Source: Myxococcota bacterium
GTDB taxonomy: Bacteria; Myxococcota_A; UBA9160; UBA6930
Direction of reading: 5' to 3'
DNA length: 64,000 nt
NCBI GenBank assembly: GCA_028285625.1
Contig: JANQOX010000005.1
Coordinates: 558,001 to 622,000 of the forward strand
A program made the translations under genes and the position numbers. Shown here piece after piece: positions 58,540 through 64,000 of this stretch (the stretch's first letter is position 1; every line of letters starts with the position of its first letter). The notes beneath the pieces are model-generated. The model worked only from the letters and a program-made list of their open reading frames with translations, had not been told where the DNA came from and made no database searches.

Positions 58540-59298
58540 CTAGCGGCGGCGTCGGGCCACGGCGAGGCCGAGACCCGCTGCGCCGAACAGCACCGCGAGG
58601 CCCGGCTCGGGGACGTTCTGCAACAGCTGCCACGATGCGGAGCTGGTCGTCGCCAAGACCGTGGCCTGTCCACCGGAGTAGAACTTGAGGTTGCTGGTCA
58701 GGGTCTGGCTCGAGTAGGTCCAGCCGGCCGGGATCGGCGTGTAGCTGGCGAGACCGCCTTCAGCGAGGACGTCGTAGGTGCCCAGCAGGTCGCTGGCGAA
58801 GGTGAACAGGATGAAGGTGTCGCCGCTGGGGTTCGTGAGTTGGTGCACGACCGAACCGGCCAGGTATTTGAGCTGGGTGCTTCGCTGGACCTGGGCGACC
58901 ACCGTGAACTCGCCGGAGCCCGGATCGAAGCCGAGGACCGAGGCCGAGAGCACCTGGGCGACGTAGACGTAGTCGTCGCCCGGGATGCCGGGCACGAGGT
59001 CGAGAGACGGGGCCACGCCCGGGGGCGGAGTCGGGAGCACGGCCGATCCGCCGTCGAACATCTGGACCTTGGGACGGGCCCGCTCCCAGGCCGGGTCGCC
59101 GAAGGGCGGGTCCGGAATGGCGAGATGCTGTGCCTCGGTGCAGATCAGGCAGATGTAGACGTAGCGAGAGAACGGGGGGGAGATCGCGTTGGTCTGCCGC
59201 ACCTCGAGGTTGGGGTTGAGGCTGGCGCCCAGCGCCGGGACGGCGAGCAGGACCAGGGCGACGAGGGCGAGTAGCGAGCGGAGGATCGTATTCGACAT
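58540..59298 (-). CDS. PEP-CTERM sorting-signal protein
   Basis: The 252-residue protein has a cleavable signal peptide (ATG 59298; SLLALVALVLLAVPALGA) and a beta-rich ectodomain rich in Thr, Ser and Gly. It ends with NVPEPGLAVLFGAAGLGLAV and a basic ARRRR tail. This is the third PEP-CTERM protein in the window and the one with the cleanest signal. A CICLICTEAQ-like cysteine pair near the N-terminus (YVYICLICTE) may form a disulfide. Targeting to the exosortase-dependent extracellular matrix is inferred; the ligand or partner is unknown. Confidence 0.8.
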   Translation of the reverse strand: MSNTILRSLLALVALVLLAVPALGASLNPNLEVRQTNAISPPFSRYVYICLICTEAQHLAIPDPPFGDPAWERARPKVQMFDGGSAVLPTPPPGVAPSLDLVPGIPGDDYVYVAQVLSASVLGFDPGSGEFTVVAQVQRSTQLKYLAGSVVHQLTNPSGDTFILFTFASDLLGTYDVLAEGGLASYTPIPAGWTYSSQTLTSNLKFYSGGQATVLATTSSASWQLLQNVPEPGLAVLFGAAGLGLAVARRRR

Positions 59299-59376
59299 GG
59301 TTTCCTTCCCAAGAGCAACAAGTGGCAGCGAAAGTGACACTACCACCCTCGAGCCCGGATGGGGAAGAAAAACCCA

Positions 59377-59823
59377 CTATTCGTTCGAGCCGCCCAGGCA
59401 GCGATAGGCCCGCCGGGCACCCCGGGGGTCGGAGCCCCAGAGGGTCTCCAGCACCTCGAAGACGGGCCCCTCGGCCACGATGGCGTGCAGCTCCGGGCTC
59501 TTCACCGTGAGGCCGGGCTGGGCCGGATCGGGCTTCAGCCACCACCGCGACGTCCAGAGCAGGGCCGCGACCCGCGCCAGGTTCGCAAGCGCCGCCCACC
59601 AGCCCCAGGTCTCGGCCCAGTGGCGCGGCTCGATCGGACGTCCGCTCGCCTCGCGCGCGGCGATGCCGCCGGTGAAGGGGTTGTCGTCGAACACGAGCCG
59701 CGCGGCGAGCCGCGCGAGCAGCACGCCGCCCCCTACGAGTACACGGAAACGCGCGGGGTCCGTGGACCGTGCCCGGGCAAGGCGGGCACGCGGGCCCGAG
59801 GTCTGAGGCGGCTCGCCGCTCAC
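59377..59823 (-). CDS. Short paralogue of the adjacent GT39-type protein, core missing
   Basis: The 148-residue product matches both ends but not the middle of the divergent glycosyltransferase at 59939. Its RPIEPRHWAETWGWWAALAN corresponds to the neighbour's RAIRPVDYAATWCWWAALLN near the N-terminus. Its EVLETLWGSDPRGARRAYRC corresponds to the neighbour's EEVAILYGFEPRGQRRVYRY at the C-terminus. The catalytic membrane domain is absent. The GTG at 59823 was chosen to begin after the low-complexity leader; an upstream GTG-type start at 59958 would overlap the neighbour. It may be an accessory or regulatory partner, or a deletion derivative. Confidence 0.6.
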   Translation of the reverse strand: MSGEPPQTSGPRARLARARSTDPARFRVLVGGGVLLARLAARLVFDDNPFTGGIAAREASGRPIEPRHWAETWGWWAALANLARVAALLWTSRWWLKPDPAQPGLTVKSPELHAIVAEGPVFEVLETLWGSDPRGARRAYRCLGGSNE

Positions 59824-59938
59824 GGCGCGCGGATCGCAAACCAGGCTCGGGCCCGGTAGTCCGTCCTCGGCCGCAGCGGGGTTCGAAGGGGGGCCGCGCT
59901 TGATCGCCCAGGAGGTCGTGGGATAGGCTGCCGCCGCC

Positions 59939-61813
59939 GTGGAACGACGCGTCGCCATCGCGCTCTGCTGCTTGCTTGCGCTGGGCGTTGGCTACCTGCT
60001 GCTCGGCCCGGACCCCTGGAACGACGGCGTCGCCCGAGCGATCGAGCGCGACCGCGCCATCCGGCCCGTCGACTACGCCGCGACCTGGTGCTGGTGGGCT
60101 GCGCTCCTGAACACCGGGGTCGTCGCCGTGCTCCTGGCCACACGTCGGCTGTGGCTGGGCGAACTCGGCCGCCCGCCGTCGGCGGACCCGGCCGAGACCG
60201 GCCGCACGGGGCCTCCGGGGCGCGCGGGCTTCGCGCTGCTCGTGCTGGCGGCGATGCTGGCGGCCGCCGTGCTCGCCGCGCCGCGGCTCGATCACAGCCT
60301 GTGGGGTGACGAGGAGTGGACCGTCCGCAAGGGCATCGACGGCGCCTACGTGCCCGCCCGCGACGGAGAGATCGTCTTCGACGAGGTGCTCTGGCACGAG
60401 ACGTTCTTCTACTACCGCCGACCGAGCAACCATGTGGGCTACAGCGTTCCGGCGCGGCTCAGCCTGGCCGCCTGGCGATCGGTCGCGCAGCCGGACACGC
60501 GCTTCGTGAGCGAGACCGCCGTCCGCATGCCGGCCTTCCTGGCCGGCCTCGGGGCCGTCGCGGCCGTGGCGCTACTGCTGCGGCGGCTCGGTCTTCCGGG
60601 CGCCGGCGTGCTTGCAGCCTGGGCCCTGGCGCTACACCCGTGGTTCCTTCGCTATGCGAGCGAGGCGCGAGGCTACGCGCTGCTCCTGCTGCTGTGCCCG
60701 CTCTCGTTGTGGCTGCTCTCTCGCGCGTTGGCCCGTGGGAGCTGGCCGCGTTGGCTGCTCTACGGCCTGGCCCAGTTCTGGATGCTCTGGACCTGGCCCC
60801 CGATCGGGTTCTTCCTGGTGTTCGCGAACGCCGCGGCGCTCGGGGGGCTCTGGGTCGGTTCGTCGGGGGAGCGGGGGCCCCGGCGTCGCGAGCCGTGGAT
60901 GCGCTGGTTCGTCGCGACGGCCATGGGCTGGCTGCTCTTCCTGCAGCTGATGGCCGGCAACCTCGTGCAGCTCGCCCAGTTTCGCGATCACGAGACGGGG
61001 GCTGGCGGCGGGGGCTGGTTCGCGAACCTGGGCGGTCACTTCCTCGCGGCGGTCCGGTGGGGCCCCGAGACCGAGCACTATTTGGAGGCCGCCGATCTCG
61101 CGGCCGGTTCACCCACGCTCTTCTGGGGGCTCGCGGTCGTCTCCGCCCTCGCCCTCGTCACGGGCGTCCTTCGGCTCGTGTCCGGGGGTGGCGTGCGCGC
61201 CTGGTTCGCGCTTCCCCTGCTGCTGCCGGGCCCGGCGCTGCTGGTCTACGCGCAGGCCCGCGGCCTCGCCCTGAATCCGTGGTTCCTCATCCACGTACTC
61301 CCGGGTATCGCCGCGCTGATCGCGACCGGGCTGGGGTCGCTCGGAGCACGGCTTCCGGGCCGCACCGGCTGGGTCGTGGCGGCGGCCGGGATGACGGGAT
61401 GGTTGCTCGCGTTCGCCTGGGTCACCCAGCCGGCCCGGGTGGCCCTTCGCGCGGGCTCGCTCCAGCCCATGCGCGAGTCGGTGTTGCTCACCCGGCCCGA
61501 CCTCGATCCGCACGCACCCGGCCAGGCCCGTGTGCTGACCGCAGCGATCTCCCGCGGCCCCACCTACTACGATCCGCGGTTCGTCTTCATCGAGCGTGTT
61601 GCGGCGCTCGAGGCGCTGATCGCGCGGGCCGAGGCCGATGGCCTGCCGCTCTACGTGAACTCGGGACGTCCTGCGTTGGCGGACCGGCGTGTCCCCGAGC
61701 TGGTCGAATTCGTCGAACGCAGCGGTCGCTTCGAAGAGGTCGCCATCCTCTACGGGTTCGAGCCTCGCGGCCAGCGACGCGTCTACCGATACCAAGGCGA
61801 CCGCGGGCGCTGA
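59939..61813 (+). CDS. GT39-type membrane glycosyltransferase (ArnT/PMT-like)
   Basis: The 624-residue protein has two helices near the N-terminus and about ten more between residues 95 and 480, interrupted by a large periplasmic loop with SLWGDEEWTVRKGIDGAY. The D-E-E/D in that loop is the acidic pair typical of GT-C enzymes that use a dolichyl- or undecaprenyl-phosphate sugar donor. The C-terminal soluble part (from about residue 500) holds EVAILYGFEPRGQRRVY. The GTG at 59939 is the best start available. It probably glycosylates a surface polymer or lipid. Confidence 0.7.
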   Translation: MERRVAIALCCLLALGVGYLLLGPDPWNDGVARAIERDRAIRPVDYAATWCWWAALLNTGVVAVLLATRRLWLGELGRPPSADPAETGRTGPPGRAGFALLVLAAMLAAAVLAAPRLDHSLWGDEEWTVRKGIDGAYVPARDGEIVFDEVLWHETFFYYRRPSNHVGYSVPARLSLAAWRSVAQPDTRFVSETAVRMPAFLAGLGAVAAVALLLRRLGLPGAGVLAAWALALHPWFLRYASEARGYALLLLLCPLSLWLLSRALARGSWPRWLLYGLAQFWMLWTWPPIGFFLVFANAAALGGLWVGSSGERGPRRREPWMRWFVATAMGWLLFLQLMAGNLVQLAQFRDHETGAGGGGWFANLGGHFLAAVRWGPETEHYLEAADLAAGSPTLFWGLAVVSALALVTGVLRLVSGGGVRAWFALPLLLPGPALLVYAQARGLALNPWFLIHVLPGIAALIATGLGSLGARLPGRTGWVVAAAGMTGWLLAFAWVTQPARVALRAGSLQPMRESVLLTRPDLDPHAPGQARVLTAAISRGPTYYDPRFVFIERVAALEALIARAEADGLPLYVNSGRPALADRRVPELVEFVERSGRFEEVAILYGFEPRGQRRVYRYQGDRGR

Positions 61814-61865
61814 GCAAGAGCGCGGCGTACCTGCTTCGGGGCGACGCCGCGCGGGTCGGTGCGGA

Positions 61866-63284
61866 TCAGCCTGCCTTGGGCGCGCCGGGAAAGCCCCGCT
61901 CGCTCAGGTAGGCGATGGCGACGTCGCGCAGCATCTCGCCCTCGGGCTCGGCGTCGACGTCGCCGAGGACCTCGTCGGCGAGGTTGCCGGCGATGTAGCT
62001 GGTGGTGGCCACGCGATAGCGGCTGCCGGTGCGGGGTGTGATGCCCTGGTCCTCGAACGCCTGGGCCAAGGCCGGGCGCAGGCTCTCGCCGGTGACTTCG
62101 ACCACCGTCACGTGCTCGCGCCAGCTCTCCAGGTTGTAGAGGTCGCCCGTGCGCAGCGTCCCCGCGCGAAGGGGCCCGGCGACCGACTCCGGGTGGTAGT
62201 AGGCCGCGTCGGCCCCGGTCGTCTCTCGCAGGATCGTCTCGAACAGCGCGCGCACGCCATCGCGCTCGAGGCGTGCGGGGCTCTCGGCCACCACGTCGCC
62301 CACGCTCATCGGTCGCTCGCCGTCCATGGCGACGTTCACGAACGCATGCAGGTGGGGCTCGCCGCGGTAGTGGAACACGGCAGCCGGGCCCTCGAGACGG
62401 ATGATCTGCGACGGGCCGTCTCCCACGTTGCGGCTCTGCTGGTGATCCTCTGCGTAGTCGGCCAGGTGCAGCGCCTCGATGCCGCCATTGCTCTCGAGAC
62501 ACGTCCACGCGTATGCGGCGTCCTCTTCGGGGTAGCTCTCGAGGATCGCGGCGACCATGTCGCGCGCGGCGTCGCGCTTCGCACGGTCGAGGTCGGCCAG
62601 CGCGACCCCGTCGAAACGGCCCGCGGCACCCTGCACCTCGATGGCGGTCTGGACCGGCGCCTTCGGATGGCGCGCGGCGGCGCGCTCGGCAGGCGAGAGA
62701 CTCGCCACCAGACGCTGGCCCAGTTCGAGCTGGTTGCGATAGGCGCTGCCCGGCAGGCCCGGCTTCCCGTCGCCCCGCTGGTCGCCGTAGACCTGGGGCC
62801 CGCCGAAGGCCACGCCTTCGCGGTTGCGTCCGCCGATGCGAAGGTTCAGATGGGGTCCCGTCACCAGCACCTGGTACGGCGGGTTGCGGGGGTCGCCGAG
62901 GATCGCGACGCGGGTCGCGTGGATGCCCGGAAGGTCGAGGTAGAACTGCTCCAGGACGCGGTTGCGGCCGCCTTCGGAGAGCCCCGCGTGGACGAGGTCG
63001 ACGAGTACCTGTCGTGCCGCGCGTGACAGGGTGATCGACCAGGCACCGCCCGTATCGACGCCGCGGTTGTGGAATTGCCGGAAGGGGTGCTCGTAGTCGA
63101 ACACGGCCGCCGCGCGTTCTTCGGCGTCCAGCAGCTCGACCAGCCGAACGGCGAGCTCCTGCGGGGGCAGGATCTCTGGGCTGGGCGCCGGAGGGATCAG
63201 CAGCGCTCGGCCGATGCCTCCGACGGCGGCCACGCCGCCGAGGCCGATGCCCCACTTCACCAGCTGTCGTCGCGTCAGTGCCAT
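61866..63284 (-). CDS. Tat-exported DUF3500 and 5'-nucleotidase C-terminal domain fusion
   Basis: The 472-residue protein begins with LTRRQLVKWGIGLGGVAAVG, a twin-arginine signal (T-R-R-x-L-x-K). The next 250 residues resemble DUF3500, with a WSITLSRAARQVL helix, LVHAGLSEGGRNRVL and NLRIGGRNREGVAFGGPQVYG. The last 190 residues are a 5'-nucleotidase C-terminal-like domain with GITPRTGSRYRVATTSYIAGNL and DVAIAYLSERGFPGAPKAG. Such domains usually follow a metallophosphatase domain, which is absent here. Tat export implies folding or cofactor insertion in the cytoplasm. It is divergent from nothing close and follows the GT39 gene convergently. Confidence 0.65.
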   Translation of the reverse strand: MALTRRQLVKWGIGLGGVAAVGGIGRALLIPPAPSPEILPPQELAVRLVELLDAEERAAAVFDYEHPFRQFHNRGVDTGGAWSITLSRAARQVLVDLVHAGLSEGGRNRVLEQFYLDLPGIHATRVAILGDPRNPPYQVLVTGPHLNLRIGGRNREGVAFGGPQVYGDQRGDGKPGLPGSAYRNQLELGQRLVASLSPAERAAARHPKAPVQTAIEVQGAAGRFDGVALADLDRAKRDAARDMVAAILESYPEEDAAYAWTCLESNGGIEALHLADYAEDHQQSRNVGDGPSQIIRLEGPAAVFHYRGEPHLHAFVNVAMDGERPMSVGDVVAESPARLERDGVRALFETILRETTGADAAYYHPESVAGPLRAGTLRTGDLYNLESWREHVTVVEVTGESLRPALAQAFEDQGITPRTGSRYRVATTSYIAGNLADEVLGDVDAEPEGEMLRDVAIAYLSERGFPGAPKAG

Positions 63285-63365
63285 GGCGGGCTCCCGACGA
63301 GGCAGACTAGCTCAGGGGCTCCTTGGGGCTTGGGCCGTGCTCGGATCGGCGGCGCGCGCTCTCGA

Positions 63366-64000
63366 TCAGGGGGTCGAGAGTTCTGCCAGCCGGGTCTGCG
63401 CGGCCTCGCGAACCGCGAGGTCTTCTGCCATGAGTTCGGGGCGCGGCGGGGTCTCGGCGACCTGCCGCAGTAGCGTGCGCGCCTCGGCACGGCGGTCCGG
63501 TGCGAGTTCGAGCAGGGTCAACGCCAGCAGGAAGCGGTTGCCCGAGTCGGCCGGAGCAATCTCGAGGGCGCGTTCGGCGTCCGGCACCGCGCGGTCACGA
63601 TCGACCCAGCCCGAGAGGAAGGGCACCCGGGGCAGCACCGCGTGCAGCCGCGAGAGCATGCGGTAGGCGCCGCCGCGGTAGTACGTGGGCTCCAGGGCCG
63701 CCGCGACCTCGGCGTAGTCACGGATGCGATTGGCCGCGCCGTCCTTGGCCGCGCGTAGGAGCCCGGCGTCGCGGCTCCAGGCCGCCCAGTGGATGGAAGC
63801 CCAGAAGTAGACGCGCGCGACGTCCTCGATGGGCAGCCCGGCCGCGGCGAGGGCCGGGCGCGCCGCGTCGGGAGCCAGGCGGTGCACCTCGTCCCCAAGC
63901 AGTTCGGTGACCCGGCGCACGGCGCGCTCGGATGCGTCCCGGCCGCGGTCGAAGGCGCGGCGGGCCGTGTCTTCGTCCACGGCCGCGAAGTCGCCCTTGT
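63366..64000 (-). CDS. TPR-type protein, 5' end beyond the window edge
   Basis: About 210 residues are visible and the frame is open to the right edge. Residues after KGDFAAVDEDTARRAFDRG form helical hairpins resembling TPRs (LEPTYYRGGAYRMLSRLHAV, DAERALEIAPADSGNRFLLALTLLE). The general layout is similar to TatT-like, TRAP-transporter-associated TPR lipoproteins, but the visible part has no diagnostic residue and the N-terminal signal region is missing. It is encoded on the same strand as, and upstream of, the Tat-exported DUF3500 fusion. Confidence 0.5.
   Translation of the reverse strand, partial: KGDFAAVDEDTARRAFDRGRDASERAVRRVTELLGDEVHRLAPDAARPALAAAGLPIEDVARVYFWASIHWAAWSRDAGLLRAAKDGAANRIRDYAEVAAALEPTYYRGGAYRMLSRLHAVLPRVPFLSGWVDRDRAVPDAERALEIAPADSGNRFLLALTLLELAPDRRAEARTLLRQVAETPPRPELMAEDLAVREAAQTRLAELSTP

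Noticed and set aside
59299-59345. A TGCCAC...TTGC pair upstream of the PEP-CTERM gene, suggestive of a sigma-54 promoter used by some PEP-CTERM genes.
   Set aside because: Spacing between the -24 and -12 halves is two bases short and the GG is changed, so it does not meet the consensus.
1-64000. tRNA or rRNA genes, CRISPR arrays and prophage structural genes.
   Set aside because: No T-arm-like GTTCGAATC pattern with a matching acceptor stem, no regularly spaced repeats, and no capsid, terminase or integrase-type protein was seen.

Overview
The window is about 64 kb of very GC-rich, densely coded bacterial DNA. PEP-CTERM sorting signals, Tat and lipoprotein signals, class III CoA-transferase, PhyH and DUF3604 families, selenocysteine decoding and the absence of actinobacterial hallmarks fit an uncultured deltaproteobacterial-type lineage (Myxococcota, Desulfobacterota or Binatota-like). 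That placement is inference; no rRNA or tRNA gene was seen.

Region 1 (1-20.6 kb) looks like a conserved backbone interrupted twice. The inferred backbone is a DUF4136 gene, an MFS exporter, a DUF6151 gene and a convergent CrtC/AttH-like gene. Two foreign-looking segments split it. Island 1 (about 0.92-8.33 kb) carries an IS91 remnant, PsiE, a VapBC toxin-antitoxin pair, PEP-CTERM proteins (one frameshifted), a GST, a TolB/TPR protein and an Rrf2-DoxX pair. Island 2 (about 10.71-19.42 kb) carries lipoproteins, a NUDIX hydrolase, a TetR-SDR pair, hydrolases and a GMC oxidoreductase with its small subunit. Each island is bracketed by direct repeats that duplicate the 3' end of the interrupted backbone genes. 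The island 2 repeat is 280 bp, gap-free and about 94 percent identical.

Region 2 (20.6-39.8 kb) is mostly housekeeping and metabolic: a PAP2/sphingomyelin-synthase-like membrane enzyme, TetR with a perfect palindromic operator, aldo-keto reductase, SGNH and MBL hydrolases, a K+ channel/hydrolase/BCCT transporter operon, a secreted tyrosine-type phosphatase, a redoxin-cytochrome-copper fusion, an aldehyde:ferredoxin oxidoreductase with its MoaD/ThiS partner, a lone ThsB-type TIR protein, an RRM protein, a zinc-ribbon coiled-coil protein and a nucleoside hydrolase.

Region 3 (39.8-51.1 kb) is a lipid or CoA-thioester catabolic neighbourhood: two PhyH dioxygenases, a tandem CaiB-type CoA transferase, an acyl-CoA synthetase, an ACAD10-type phosphotransferase, a MaoC-like protein and a 4HBT thioesterase, plus a FetB-like permease. 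At its centre (45.8-48.2 kb) lie two divergent paralogous AhpD-like genes. Each is interrupted in frame by a UGA exactly where the second cysteine of a CxxC motif belongs (ECFY-UGA-TTAH), and each is followed by the same 7-bp stem-loop. They are read here as selenoproteins with a CxxU redox motif.

Region 4 (51.1-64 kb) has a divergent pair of DUF3604 proteins, a phospholipase-C-type phosphoesterase, a hydrolase-cyclase fusion, TrmL, a PEP-CTERM protein, a GT39-type glycosyltransferase beside a shortened paralogue, a Tat-exported DUF3500/5'-nucleotidase-C fusion and a partial TPR gene at the edge.
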